The notes beneath the pieces were generated by a model that had not been told where the DNA came from, searched no databases, and saw nothing but the letters and a program-made list of their open reading frames with translations. The translations under genes and the position numbers were made by a program. A DNA stretch of 64,000 nt from Bacteroidales bacterium (GTDB lineage: Bacteria > Bacteroidota > Bacteroidia > Bacteroidales > UBA4181): the NCBI GenBank assembly GCA_017523725.1, contig JAFWVY010000016.1, positions 1 through 64,000 on the forward strand, written 5' to 3'. Below, in pieces: positions 1 through 8,304 of the stretch (the stretch's first letter is position 1; every line of letters starts with the position of its first letter).

Positions 1-874
1 TAAGGGGCGTATGGCGCCAGGTGGCGTCAAATTCCGGTTGCTCCATGCGCTGCCAGTCGGCGGCGGTCATGTTCATCATGTTTTCTTTGCAGGCAAAGCG
101 CGGTTCTTCGCTGACCGGCGTGCGGGCGTTGTGCGGACAGATGGTCTGGCAGTTGTCGCAGCCGAACAGGTGATTGTGAAGTGGCATATGGAGTTCGCCG
201 CGGTGTTCGATGGTCAGATAGGACAGACACCGGCGGGCGTCTAGTCCGTCGTCTGACAGTGCACCTGCCGGGCAGGCTTCGATGCAGCGGCGGCATGCGC
301 CGCAGTGCGCTCCCGGTACGGTTTCGCTGCCGTCTCCGGTCGCAGTGGGCTCCAGTATCAGGTCGCAGACCAGCTCGCCCAGGAAGACATACGTGCCATA
401 GACCGGCGTAACCAGCAACCGGTTGCGTCCTATCCATCCCAGTCCGCACCGGGCCGCCCAGATTTTTTCGAAAACCGGCGCCGAATCGACGAAGATGCGT
501 GCGTTGAAAGTGCCCCAGGCCGTTTCCATTTTTGCTTTCAGTTGGTACAGCTTATCTTTGACAACCCGGTGATAGTCTTCGCCGAAGGCGTATCCGGCGA
601 TGATGGGGGCACCCGGCGGCTGTTGCCCGGCCGGTCTGTAGTTGCAGCAGACAGAAATCACCGACCGGGCGCCGGGTACGATACGGGTGATGTCCGCACG
701 CAGGTCGGCATGCCGCGACATATAGGACATCCCGGCCTGCCAGCCGCGCTGCAGCCATGTCTGGAGATGCGACGCCGCATCCGGCAGCGGTCCGGCGGAT
801 GCGATGCCGCAGCCCTGCAGGCCCAGCTCATGCGCCCACTGCTGTATCTGAACTGTTTTTTCGTGCAGATCCAT
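1..874 (-). CDS. queG: Epoxyqueuosine reductase, 3' end cut by window
   Basis: This encodes QueG, the cobalamin- and iron-sulfur-dependent enzyme that reduces epoxyqueuosine to queuosine in the tRNA wobble base. The visible 291 residues read from an ATG at 874 down to the window edge with no stop; the family is usually about 310 residues, so only the extreme C-terminus is missing. Two [4Fe-4S] clusters are indicated by GACRRCIEACPAGAL and by GCDNCQTICPHN. The middle contains a GWIGRN stretch typical of the family. The start is supported by a TATTTTTG -7 element 19 bases upstream. It is divergent from aspS. Confidence 0.93.
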   Translation of the reverse strand, partial: MDLHEKTVQIQQWAHELGLQGCGIASAGPLPDAASHLQTWLQRGWQAGMSYMSRHADLRADITRIVPGARSVISVCCNYRPAGQQPPGAPIIAGYAFGEDYHRVVKDKLYQLKAKMETAWGTFNARIFVDSAPVFEKIWAARCGLGWIGRNRLLVTPVYGTYVFLGELVCDLILEPTATGDGSETVPGAHCGACRRCIEACPAGALSDDGLDARRCLSYLTIEHRGELHMPLHNHLFGCDNCQTICPHNARTPVSEEPRFACKENMMNMTAADWQRMEQPEFDATWRHTPL

Positions 875-892
875 GGTCGTCCGGTGATTCCA

Positions 893-900
893 CAAAAATA
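893..900 (-). promoter_or_regulatory. Promoter -7 element of queG
   Basis: The minus strand reads TATTTTTG here, an exact match to the Bacteroidota -7 consensus TAnnTTTG, 18 bases before the queG ATG. A clear -33 TTTG was not found. Confidence 0.6.
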
Positions 901-1015
901 CGAATTCCTGCCGGAATCGCGTCGTCGGGCATCTCGTTCGTCATGTGCCGGATCCCGGCGGCCGCATTCGGGATAAATTGTTCTGAAAAGCCGTACGGAA
1001 TTGAAAAAACTCCGC

Positions 1016-1023
1016 TATTTTTG
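1016..1023 (+). promoter_or_regulatory. Promoter -7 element of aspS
   Basis: TATTTTTG matches TAnnTTTG and ends 22 bases before the ATG at 1046. It excludes the in-frame upstream ATG at 1001, which would lie before the transcript start. The queG and aspS promoters are divergent within 120 bases. Confidence 0.6.
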
Positions 1024-1045
1024 TGTTCCCGAAAAATTGACAACA

Positions 1046-2794
1046 ATGTATAGAACACATACTTGCGGCTGTCTGACCCTGCGCGATGCGGGACAGACCG
1101 TGACGCTGGCAGGTTGGGTGCAGCGTATGCGCGACCTGGGCGGCATGACTTTCATCGACTTGCGCGACCGTTACGGCATCACGCAACTGACGTTCAACAT
1201 GGAGACACAACCCGGACTGTGCGCGGAGGCCCGCCGGCTGGGCAGGGAATTCGTACTGCAGGTCACCGGTACCGTGTGCGAGCGCAGCAACAAAAACCCG
1301 AAGATTCCGACCGGCGACATCGAAATCCATGTCACGGAACTGCGTGTGCTCAATGCCGCGCTTGTGCCGCCGTTCACCATCGAGGACGATACCGACGGCG
1401 GTGACGAACTCCGCATGCGGTACCGCTACCTCGACCTGCGCCGTGCGATGGTCCGGAAGAATATCGAACTCCGGCACCGTATTGCCCAGGAAACCCGCAG
1501 GTATCTGGACGACCATCAGTTCCTTGAAATCGAGACGCCGGTACTGATCAAGTCAACGCCGGAGGGCGCCCGCGATTTCGTGGTGCCGTCGCGCATGAAC
1601 CCCGGGCAGTTCTATGCTCTGCCGCAGTCGCCGCAGCAGTACAAGCAGTTGCTGATGGTGTCGGGGTTCGATCGATACTTCCAGATTGTCAAGTGCTTCC
1701 GTGACGAAGACCTGCGTGCCGACCGTCAACCGGAATTCACACAGATCGACTGCGAGATGTCGTTCGTCGAACAGGACGACGTGCTGCAGCTTTTCGAAGG
1801 CCTGATCAAGCATCTTTTCAAGAAAATAAAGGGCATCGAATTCAAGGAACCCTTCCGCAGGATGCCTTACAGCGAGGCTATGTCCCTTTACGGTTCGGAC
1901 AAACCCGACCTGCGTTTCGACATGAAAATCTGTGATTTGACACAACTTGTGAAAGGCAAGGGCTTCGGCATTTTCGACCAGGCACCTTACATCGGCGGCA
2001 TCTGCGTGCCCGGTGCGGCCGCTTATTCGCGCAAACAGACCGACGAACTGACCGACTTCGTAAAGAGTCCGCAGGTGGGTGCATCAGGACTGGTCTATGT
2101 CAAATGGAACGCCGACGGCACATTCAAGTCTTCGGTCGACAAATTCTACACGCCAGACGACCTGCGGCGGTGGATGGAGGCGGCCGGCGCATCGGCCGGT
2201 GACCTGATGCTCGTGCTGTCAGGACCTGCAGACCGGACCCGGGTGCAGCTCGGTCAGTTGCGTCTGGAGATGGGCAACCGTCTGGGGTTACGGTCCAAGG
2301 ATGAGTTCAAACCCCTGTGGGTGGTCGATTTCCCGCTTTTTGAGTGGGACGAGGAAACTCAGCGTTTTTATGCCATGCACCATCCGTTCACGTCACCGCG
2401 GCCGGAAGATATCCAGTATTTCGAGACCGATCCGGGACGCATGGCGGCGGCGGCCTACGACTGTGTCATGAACGGCGTCGAACTCGGCGGCGGATCCATC
2501 CGGATCCACGATGCGGACGTCCAGCAGAAAATGTTTGCAGCGCTCGGTTTCACGCCGGAACAGGCCGAGGAACAGTTCGGTTTCCTGATGCATGCTTTCC
2601 AGTACGGCGCACCACCGCATGGCGGCATCGCCTTCGGTTTCGACCGTCTGGTGTCGATGATGGCCGGTCTGGACAGCATCCGCGACACCATCGCTTTCCC
2701 GAAGAACAACGCAGGGCGTGATGTCATGAGCAACAGTCCGGCTCCGCTCGATGCCTCCCAGCTCCGCGAATTGCACATTGCGGTCACAGAATAG
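1046..2794 (+). CDS. aspS: Aspartyl-tRNA synthetase
   Basis: A bacterial-type class II aspartyl-tRNA synthetase of 582 residues, the usual length for the family, which charges tRNA-Asp in the cytoplasm. An N-terminal OB anticodon-binding domain (residues about 1-105) starts [10 protein letters not shown]. The catalytic core has motif 2 around [18 protein letters not shown] and motif 3 at GIAFGFDRL near the C-terminus, separated by the GAD insertion typical of bacterial enzymes. I take the ATG at 1046 because the TATTTTTG promoter lies just upstream and homologues begin with a short MYRTH/MYRSH-like peptide. It appears to be a single-gene unit; the next gene has its own strong promoter. Confidence 0.97.
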   Translation: MYRTHTCGCLTLRDAGQTVTLAGWVQRMRDLGGMTFIDLRDRYGITQLTFNMETQPGLCAEARRLGREFVLQVTGTVCERSNKNPKIPTGDIEIHVTELRVLNAALVPPFTIEDDTDGGDELRMRYRYLDLRRAMVRKNIELRHRIAQETRRYLDDHQFLEIETPVLIKSTPEGARDFVVPSRMNPGQFYALPQSPQQYKQLLMVSGFDRYFQIVKCFRDEDLRADRQPEFTQIDCEMSFVEQDDVLQLFEGLIKHLFKKIKGIEFKEPFRRMPYSEAMSLYGSDKPDLRFDMKICDLTQLVKGKGFGIFDQAPYIGGICVPGAAAYSRKQTDELTDFVKSPQVGASGLVYVKWNADGTFKSSVDKFYTPDDLRRWMEAAGASAGDLMLVLSGPADRTRVQLGQLRLEMGNRLGLRSKDEFKPLWVVDFPLFEWDEETQRFYAMHHPFTSPRPEDIQYFETDPGRMAAAAYDCVMNGVELGGGSIRIHDADVQQKMFAALGFTPEQAEEQFGFLMHAFQYGAPPHGGIAFGFDRLVSMMAGLDSIRDTIAFPKNNAGRDVMSNSPAPLDASQLRELHIAVTE

Positions 2795-2825
2795 CGGAAA
2801 AGAATCCCAAAAAGAAAGTTTTTCA

Positions 2826-2856
2826 TTTGGGAATCAAAAAAAAATCCATATATTTG
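2826..2856 (+). promoter_or_regulatory. Full Bacteroidota promoter for the DUF3276 gene
   Basis: TTTG at 2826-2829 (-33) and TATATTTG at 2849-2856 (-7) are separated by 19 bases, the textbook arrangement for the Bacteroidota primary sigma factor. The next ATG is at 2891, giving a leader of about 28 bases. Confidence 0.75.
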
Positions 2857-2890
2857 TCGGTAACATTCACTTGCAACTCATCACCGCATT

Positions 2891-3229
2891 ATGGCATACA
2901 GGTCCTTTTATCCCCACGAAGAAAGAAAAGAACCGGACATCGTCTTTTCAAAGTCGATGAAAGCCGGTAAACGGACCTATTTTTTCGACGTGAAAGCAAC
3001 GCGTAACAATCAGTATTATCTGACTATTACGGAAAGCAAGAAGCGTATGGGGCAGGAGGGATCCGCCTCGTTCGAAAAGCACAAAATCTATTTGTACGGC
3101 GAAGATTTCGACGGTTTCAAGGAGGCGCTTCAGGACGTGATGCGGTTTGTAACCGAAAATACGCCCGAACCGTTTTACGAGCGCAGGCATTTCGACGATG
3201 AGGCAGGGCAAAACGAGGAACATTTCTAA
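2891..3229 (+). CDS. DUF3276 / PUR-domain nucleic-acid-binding protein
   Basis: A 112-residue basic/acidic small protein of the DUF3276 family, which is related to the PUR-alpha single-strand nucleic-acid-binding fold and is nearly universal in Bacteroidota. The core runs from IVFSKSMKAGKRTYFFDVK to IYLYGEDFDGFKEALQDV, the beta-beta-beta-alpha pattern of a PUR repeat, followed by an acidic, disordered-looking C-terminus. It likely binds DNA or RNA in the cytoplasm; its precise job is not established. It has its own strong promoter and is followed after 35 bases by an HU gene, so the two nucleoid-type proteins may be co-transcribed. Confidence 0.85.
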   Translation: MAYRSFYPHEERKEPDIVFSKSMKAGKRTYFFDVKATRNNQYYLTITESKKRMGQEGSASFEKHKIYLYGEDFDGFKEALQDVMRFVTENTPEPFYERRHFDDEAGQNEEHF

Positions 3230-3264
3230 ACATCACATACTTCTAACCCCAAAACATTATTATT

Positions 3265-3537
3265 ATGAACAAGTCTGAATTGATCGATGCAATGGCCGCC
3301 GTGGCTGGACTGACAAAAGTGGATTCGAAAAAAGCGTTGGACGCTTTTATCCAGGTGGCTGGTGAGACCCTGAAAGTGGGCGACAAACTCACGTTGGTTG
3401 GCTTCGGTACGCTTTCCGTTTCCGAAAAAGCTGCAAGACAAGGACGCAACCCGCAGAGCGGCCTCAAGATTAACATCCCGGCAAAGAAGGTGATTAAGTT
3501 CAAAGCCGGTGCCGATTTGAACGCCAAGATACAGTAA
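3265..3537 (+). CDS. hup: HU family nucleoid DNA-binding protein
   Basis: A 90-residue HU/IHF-type protein that bends and compacts DNA as a dimer. It begins MNKSELIDAMAAVAGLTK, the standard helical dimerisation region, carries the glycine turn VGFGTLSV, and has GRNPQSGLKINIPAKK, which matches the conserved arm that inserts a proline into the minor groove. Length and order are canonical. It ends at a strong intrinsic terminator. Which HU paralogue of the genome this is cannot be told. Confidence 0.96.
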   Translation: MNKSELIDAMAAVAGLTKVDSKKALDAFIQVAGETLKVGDKLTLVGFGTLSVSEKAARQGRNPQSGLKINIPAKKVIKFKAGADLNAKIQ

Positions 3538-3557
3538 GTTTTTTACTAAGAAGAAGT

Positions 3558-3594
3558 AAAGGGGACTGATTGGCGACAATCGGTCCCTTTTGTT
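3558..3594 (+). terminator. Intrinsic terminator after HU
   Basis: A 15-pair stem (3558-3572 with 3577-3591, two G-U pairs) closes a GCGA loop and is followed by a short T-rich tail. The A-rich 5' side and T-rich 3' side are typical. Its 3' arm is only 9 bases before the trmH start codon. Confidence 0.85.
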
Positions 3595-3600
3595 TGCCGT

Positions 3601-4302
3601 ATGCCGAGAACACCAGAGCAGGACCGGGAACTGGCCGGTTTCCTTTCGGAATTCGTCATGCCCGAACGCATCGCTCTGATAGACCGGGTGCTGCCATTCC
3701 GGACCCGATATGTAACAGTGATGCTGGAGGATATCTACCAGTCGCAGAACGCCAGTGCGGTGATGCGCACGTGCGACTGCCTGGGGGTGCAGGACATGTA
3801 CATTGTAGAGAACCGCAACGAGTATACGGTAAATCCCTGGGTGGTGCGCGGTTCTGACCAGTGGGTCACGCAGCATCGTTTCAACACGTCGCAGGCAGAC
3901 AACACTTCCGGGGCCTTGTCCGCGCTTAAGGCGCGAGGCTACCGTATCGTGGCCACGGCACTGCACAGGGACAGTTGTCCGCTCGAAGACTTCGATGTGC
4001 GCAAGGGTCCCTTTGCGCTGGTGTTCGGCAACGAACGCGAAGGCATCTCGCCGGCTGTGGCCGCCGCTGCCGACGAGTTCCTGGAAACCCCGATGTGCGG
4101 TTTCACCGAAAGTTTCAATATCTCGGTTGCGGCCGGTATTTGTCTTTATACATTGCTTCGGAAGGTGCGTCTGGAAACAGACTGGGCATTGGATGAAGCA
4201 TCGGCGGCATCGCTCCGGGTGGAGTGGCTGGGCCGTACGCTCAAATCTCCCGGGGACGTCATCGCCCGCTTCTGCCGCGAGCGGGGTTATTCTGCCGAAT
4301 AA
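3601..4302 (+). CDS. trmH: SpoU-family tRNA (guanosine-2'-O-) methyltransferase
   Basis: A 233-residue SPOUT methyltransferase, best matched to TrmH, which methylates the ribose of G18 in tRNA using S-adenosylmethionine. The three SpoU motifs are present in order: NASAVMRTCDCLGV (about residues 51-64), FALVFGNEREGIS, and CGFTESFNISVAAGICLY, which forms the knotted cofactor pocket. The first ATG lies directly behind the HU terminator; an internal Met at 3658 aligns better with the start of short TrmH proteins, so the true start could be 19 codons later. The last 16 bases overlap the convergent CLC gene. An rRNA methyltransferase role is a less likely alternative. Confidence 0.88.
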   Translation: MPRTPEQDRELAGFLSEFVMPERIALIDRVLPFRTRYVTVMLEDIYQSQNASAVMRTCDCLGVQDMYIVENRNEYTVNPWVVRGSDQWVTQHRFNTSQADNTSGALSALKARGYRIVATALHRDSCPLEDFDVRKGPFALVFGNEREGISPAVAAAADEFLETPMCGFTESFNISVAAGICLYTLLRKVRLETDWALDEASAASLRVEWLGRTLKSPGDVIARFCRERGYSAE

Positions 4303-6107
4303 TACACCAGCGTCTGCCGGTACACGTTGAACATCCGCGTCCGGGATGCGAATCCGATGTAACGTCCGTCGGCATCGACGACGGGCAGGTACCAGGCGGC
4401 CGTGTCGTCGAACACTTTCATCACCGTTTCCATGTTGTCCGAAAGATGCAGCGTGGCAGGCGGCGAAACCATCAGTTTCCCAATTTTGAACCGCCGGTAC
4501 AGGTCGGTCCGGAACATGATGTTGCGGATGTCGTTGATCTGCACCTGGCCCACCAGTTTCCCGCCGGCATCGACGACAGGGAAAATATTGCGCCGGGATT
4601 TGGAGATGGCTTCTATCAGTTCTCCGAACATCATGTCGGCGCGCAGCACGTCAAAATCGGTGATCAGCACCTGGTCGATTTTCATCAGCTGCAGCACGGC
4701 TTTGTCCTTGTTGTGGGTGATGAGTTCGCCCTTCTGCGCCAATCGGATGGAATAGATGCTGTATTTCTCGAACAGCTGGATGGTGATGTATGCCACGATG
4801 GAGACAATCATCAGCGGCAGGAACAGCTGGTATCCGCCGGTCAGTTCGGCGATGAGGAAGATGCCGGTCAGCGGCGCATGCATCAGGCCCGACATGACAC
4901 CCGCCATGCCCATCAGGGCGAAATTGCATTCGGAAACGGCGCCCGGATGCCACAGATTGACAGCATTGCCCACAATGTATCCCGTAAAGCATCCAATGAA
5001 CAGGCTGGGCGCGAAAACGCCGCCCACGCCGCCGGCCCCGTTGGTCGATGCGGAGGCGACCACCTTGAAAATCACGATACAGGCGAAATAGATGAGCAGC
5101 AGGTATGGATTGCTCCTGCCGGCATAGAAGAGGCTTCCCTCGGTGGTGACGTCCGGATGACCGTTGATCAGCAATGTGATGGATTCGTATCCTTCGCCGT
5201 AGAGCGGGGGGAACAGGAAGATGAGTCCGCCGAGCACCACGGCACCGGTCAGCACCCGGAGGATGCTGTGCGCAAAGCGTTTGTACAGTCCTTCGATGCT
5301 GTTCATGCCGCGTATCAGGTAAAGCGACACCAGGCCGCAGACGATGCCGAGCAGGATGACCCAGGGAATGCGTCCGAGGGAGAACGGCATGCTCATGACG
5401 AACGGAAAGACCGGGGAAGTGCCGGTGACGAAATACGAAAGCGAGGCCGCCGTCACCGATGAGATGAGCAGCGGCAGCACGCTGGCCGTCGTCAGATCCA
5501 GCATCAGCACTTCGATGGTGAAGACGAGTCCGGCGATGGGCGCCTTGAAGATGCCGGCGATGGCCCCGGATGCACCGCACCCGATGAGCACCATCAGGGT
5601 CCGGTGGTCCATGTGGAAGATGCGGCCCAGGTTGGAGCCGATGGCCGAACCGGTCAGGACGATGGGCGCCTCGGCTCCCAGCGAACCACCCATGCCGATG
5701 GTGATGGAACTGGCCAGCATCGAAGTCCACATGTGGTGGCTTTTGAGTCGTCCCTTCCGCTGCGAGATGGCATAGAGCACCTTGGTGACGCCGTGTTCGA
5801 TGTCATCGCGGACAATGTACTTGACAAACAGGGAGGTCAGCACCAGACCGATGGCGGGATAGACCAGGTACAGGTAGTTGACCTGCGCCGTGGCGAATGT
5901 GGAGGTCAGCAGCTGCTGGACCAGCCGGATCAGCGTTTTGAGAAGTAGAGCGGCTGAAGCGGTGAGTAAGCCCACGATAAAGCTGAGTATCAGGATGAAA
6001 GTATTCTCCTTGATATGCTTGGCCCGCCATGCGACCATGCGGAGCATAAGGCGCTGCAGCCAGTTTTCGCTGATATGTTGTACATCCTGATCCATGATGC
6101 CTGTCAC
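4287..6107 (-). CDS. CLC-type chloride channel/antiporter with CBS domains
   Basis: A 606-residue CLC family membrane protein that moves chloride (or chloride/proton, or fluoride) across the inner membrane. About ten hydrophobic helices fill residues 35-430. The selectivity motifs are recognisable: GSLGAEAP at 141-148, where Glu146 occupies the gating-glutamate position and Ala replaces the glycine of the common GREGP form, GIFKAPIAG, and GVFAPSLFIG. The C-terminal 150 residues look like a pair of CBS domains (IFPVVDAGGKLVGQV, WYLPVVDADGRYIGF), which often bind adenine nucleotides and regulate transport. A second Met four codons in could also be the start. It has a TACCTTTG promoter. Confidence 0.93.
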   Translation of the reverse strand: MTGIMDQDVQHISENWLQRLMLRMVAWRAKHIKENTFILILSFIVGLLTASAALLLKTLIRLVQQLLTSTFATAQVNYLYLVYPAIGLVLTSLFVKYIVRDDIEHGVTKVLYAISQRKGRLKSHHMWTSMLASSITIGMGGSLGAEAPIVLTGSAIGSNLGRIFHMDHRTLMVLIGCGASGAIAGIFKAPIAGLVFTIEVLMLDLTTASVLPLLISSVTAASLSYFVTGTSPVFPFVMSMPFSLGRIPWVILLGIVCGLVSLYLIRGMNSIEGLYKRFAHSILRVLTGAVVLGGLIFLFPPLYGEGYESITLLINGHPDVTTEGSLFYAGRSNPYLLLIYFACIVIFKVVASASTNGAGGVGGVFAPSLFIGCFTGYIVGNAVNLWHPGAVSECNFALMGMAGVMSGLMHAPLTGIFLIAELTGGYQLFLPLMIVSIVAYITIQLFEKYSIYSIRLAQKGELITHNKDKAVLQLMKIDQVLITDFDVLRADMMFGELIEAISKSRRNIFPVVDAGGKLVGQVQINDIRNIMFRTDLYRRFKIGKLMVSPPATLHLSDNMETVMKVFDDTAAWYLPVVDADGRYIGFASRTRMFNVYRQTLVYYSAE

Positions 6108-6129
6108 GCCTGCAGTCTGGCGCGGAGCG

Positions 6130-6137
6130 CAAAGGTA
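6130..6137 (-). promoter_or_regulatory. Promoter -7 element of the CLC gene
   Basis: Minus-strand TACCTTTG fits TAnnTTTG and lies 22 bases before the ATG at 6107. A TTTG is present at 6157-6154, with a 16-base spacer, a little shorter than ideal. Confidence 0.6.
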
Positions 6138-6153
6138 TGCTTTTTATCGGCAA

Positions 6154-6185
6154 CAAAAAAAACGGACGACCGCCGGGCCGTCCGT
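6154..6185 (-). terminator. Intrinsic terminator after the aldose epimerase gene
   Basis: A 10-pair stem (6185-6176 with 6171-6162, one G-U) closes a four-base loop; the minus-strand transcript then runs into eight U residues. It sits 22 bases past the aldose epimerase stop and separates it from the CLC promoter, which it nearly touches. Confidence 0.85.
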
Positions 6186-6207
6186 CCTTTTGTATGTAAC
6201 GTTCCAG

Positions 6208-7401
6208 TTACTTGGTAGAGAACTGGTAAATCGTCTGGGTCTTGTAGGTTTCGCCGGCTTTGAGCAGGGAAGACGCAAAGGCCGGTTTGTTGGGGGAGTC
6301 CGGGAAGTGCTGTGTCTCAAGACAGAAAGCGCAGCGGCGGCCGAACATCTGTCCGTTCCGTCCGAACGAGCCGTTCAGGAAGTTGCCAGCGTAGAACTGG
6401 AGTCCGGGTTCCACCGTGTAAACCTCGAGCACGCGGCCGGAAGTGGGCTCATAAGCGGTGGCCGCCAGGGCGAGGGTGCCGTCCGTGGAACGGAGCGCCC
6501 AGTTGTGGTCGTAGCCGTTGCCCAGCTTGATCTGCGGATAATCGTCCTCGATGTGCGCACCGATGGCCGTGGGCTTGGTGAAGTCCGTGGGCGTACCTGC
6601 CACGTCAATCAGCTTGCCGGTCGGGATCAGCGTGCCGTCGATTTCGGTGAACTGGTCGGCCAGGATGGTCAGCTGATGTTCGTAGATGTTGTTGGCGGGA
6701 TTGGCCGAAAGGTTGAAATAGCAGTGGTTGGTCAGGTTGCAGTAGGTGTCCTTGTCGGAGGTCGCTTCATAGTCGATGACGATCTGGTTTTCATCGTTCA
6801 GCGTATAGGTCACCGTCACGTTCATGTTGCCGGGGAAACCGCCTTCACCGTCTGCGCTGAAATACGTGAGTTTCAGGGAAACCGTGTTGTCACCCTTGAT
6901 GGGTTCCGCCTTCCAGACGACTTTGTCGAAACCTTTGAAACCGCCGTGCAGGTGATTCTTGCCGTCGTTGACATCCAACTGGTAGGTCTGGCCGTTCAGG
7001 GTGACTTTGGCATCACCGATGCGGTTGCCGTAACGGCCGATGATGGCGCCGAAATACGGATTCACCCGCAGGAAAGCCGGGCTCCGATAACCGTCGAGAC
7101 TGTCAAATCCCAGCGCGACGTTGCCGAAATTGCCGTTTTTGTCGGGCACATTGATTTCATTGATGGCACCACCGTAGGTGATAATCTTTACTGTCATGCC
7201 CTTGTTGTTGGTCAGGGTGTACCGTTCGACCGCTTGTCCGTCGTATTCGCCGAAAGCTTCCTTAGTAATGTTCATTGTCTGTGTGTTTGTGGGTTCTGTC
7301 GATTCCGTTTCGGCCGGCTTCGCGGCTTTGTTGCCGCTGCAGGCTGCCATGGCCACGGCCAGTGCGACCGCCGCCGTCTTTTTCATAAAGAATGTTTTCA
7401 T
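6208..7401 (-). CDS. galM: Aldose 1-epimerase, exported lipoprotein
   Basis: A 397-residue galactose mutarotase that interconverts alpha and beta anomers of free hexoses. The N-terminus is a lipoprotein signal peptide (hydrophobic AAVALAVAMAAC followed by SGNK), so the enzyme is probably anchored in the periplasm or outer membrane, which is usual for this Bacteroidales type. The catalytic region shows the GRYGNRIGDAK substrate loop, the NHCYFNLS histidine motif, and a late GLQFYAGN segment near the catalytic glutamate (TVEPGLQ). It has its own promoter and terminator. A beta-galactosidase lies 2 kb away, and a mutarotase would act on its product, but the two are on opposite strands and not co-transcribed. 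Confidence 0.94.
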   Translation of the reverse strand: MKTFFMKKTAAVALAVAMAACSGNKAAKPAETESTEPTNTQTMNITKEAFGEYDGQAVERYTLTNNKGMTVKIITYGGAINEINVPDKNGNFGNVALGFDSLDGYRSPAFLRVNPYFGAIIGRYGNRIGDAKVTLNGQTYQLDVNDGKNHLHGGFKGFDKVVWKAEPIKGDNTVSLKLTYFSADGEGGFPGNMNVTVTYTLNDENQIVIDYEATSDKDTYCNLTNHCYFNLSANPANNIYEHQLTILADQFTEIDGTLIPTGKLIDVAGTPTDFTKPTAIGAHIEDDYPQIKLGNGYDHNWALRSTDGTLALAATAYEPTSGRVLEVYTVEPGLQFYAGNFLNGSFGRNGQMFGRRCAFCLETQHFPDSPNKPAFASSLLKAGETYKTQTIYQFSTK

Positions 7402-7432
7402 GTGTGTGATGTTTTGAAAAACGAAATTGGAG

Positions 7433-7440
7433 CAAAGATA
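7433..7440 (-). promoter_or_regulatory. Promoter -7 element of the aldose epimerase gene
   Basis: Minus-strand TATCTTTG matches TAnnTTTG, 31 bases before the ATG. The menG promoter faces the other way about 55 bases further on, so the two start regions are divergent and compact. Confidence 0.6.
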
Positions 7441-7493
7441 TATTTTTTTCGGTAAAAAACGTTTTCAGGACCTGTTTCTTGCATCGGATGTGA

Positions 7494-7501
7494 TATCTTC
7501 G
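7494..7501 (+). promoter_or_regulatory. Promoter -7-like element of menG
   Basis: TATCTTCG resembles TAnnTTTG with the common C at position seven. It ends 19 bases before the menG ATG. Confidence 0.45.
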
Positions 7502-7520
7502 CGGTACTAAAAAAACGCCT

Positions 7521-8219
7521 ATGCCCCAGAAGAAAAAAATCGGCGCCATGTTCGACCGCATCGCCGGCAGCTACGACCGGTTGAACCACGTGCTTTCGTT
7601 CCGTGCCGACCGGGCCTGGCGCCGCCGTTCGCTCCGCCACGTGCTTGACGGGCAGCCGCTCCAGATTCTTGACCTGGCTTGCGGTACAGGGGATTATGCC
7701 ATTTGCATGGCGCGGAAGGCCACGCCGGGTACGCATATCACCGGCGTCGATCTCTCCGAGGGCATGCTGCGGATAATGGCGGCCAAAGTCGCGGATGCCG
7801 GTTTGGACGGGATGGTGACCTGCCGCTGCGGCGAGGCGGAACGGCTCGATTTCCCGGACGGGTCGTTCGACCGTGTCACCGTGGCGTTCGGGGTGCGCAA
7901 TTTCGAAGACCGGCAGGCTGCCTTGCGGGAAATCCGGCGGGTACTTTCGCCCGGCGGACGTTTGGTCATTCTCGAACTCTCGCAACCCCGGAATGTTTTG
8001 ATTCGTGCGATATTCAACCTTTATTTCCACAAGATAGCGCCGCTGATCGGCGGCATGGTTTCCGGCGACAGGGAGGCGTACCGCTATCTGCCGGCTTCGG
8101 TGGCCGCATTCCCGCCGCCGGAGGAGTGGACCGCTTTCATGCGGGACTGCGGTTTCAGCCGCGTGCAGCATAAGGCCTATACATTCGGTGTCTGCCGACT
8201 CTACATCGGCGAGAAATAG
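7521..8219 (+). CDS. menG: Demethylmenaquinone methyltransferase (MenG/UbiE)
   Basis: A 232-residue class I SAM-dependent methyltransferase that performs the last step of menaquinone synthesis. SAM-binding motif I reads LDLACGTGDYA, followed by GVDLSEGMLRIM and a post-I aspartate. The UbiE/MenG signature VAFGVRNFEDRQAALREIRR and LSPGGRLVILELSQP are present, and the C-terminus ends with the usual YIGEK-like tail. Start MPQKKKIGAMFDRIAGSYD is the normal N-terminus. Menaquinone is the expected quinone of this anaerobic group, so I call it MenG and not the ubiquinone form. It is a single-gene unit. Confidence 0.95.
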   Translation: MPQKKKIGAMFDRIAGSYDRLNHVLSFRADRAWRRRSLRHVLDGQPLQILDLACGTGDYAICMARKATPGTHITGVDLSEGMLRIMAAKVADAGLDGMVTCRCGEAERLDFPDGSFDRVTVAFGVRNFEDRQAALREIRRVLSPGGRLVILELSQPRNVLIRAIFNLYFHKIAPLIGGMVSGDREAYRYLPASVAAFPPPEEWTAFMRDCGFSRVQHKAYTFGVCRLYIGEK

Positions 8220-8272
8220 CTTTCTGATACGATTTCGCGGAGTTTTTTACGCCAAGTTTGGCAAATAATCCT

Positions 8273-8280
8273 TACCTTCG
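8273..8280 (+). promoter_or_regulatory. Promoter -7-like element of the M23 peptidase gene
   Basis: TACCTTCG resembles TAnnTTTG and ends 24 bases before the ATG at 8305. TTTG at 8257-8260 is too close to be an ideal -33. Confidence 0.4.
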
Positions 8281-8304
8281 CAAATTGTATCATTCTAACT
8301 GAAC

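Noticed and set aside
4224-5462. A 412-residue plus-strand frame opposite the CLC channel
   Set aside because: It is rich in His/Gln/Asp, antisense to a canonical CLC protein, and starts inside trmH in another frame.
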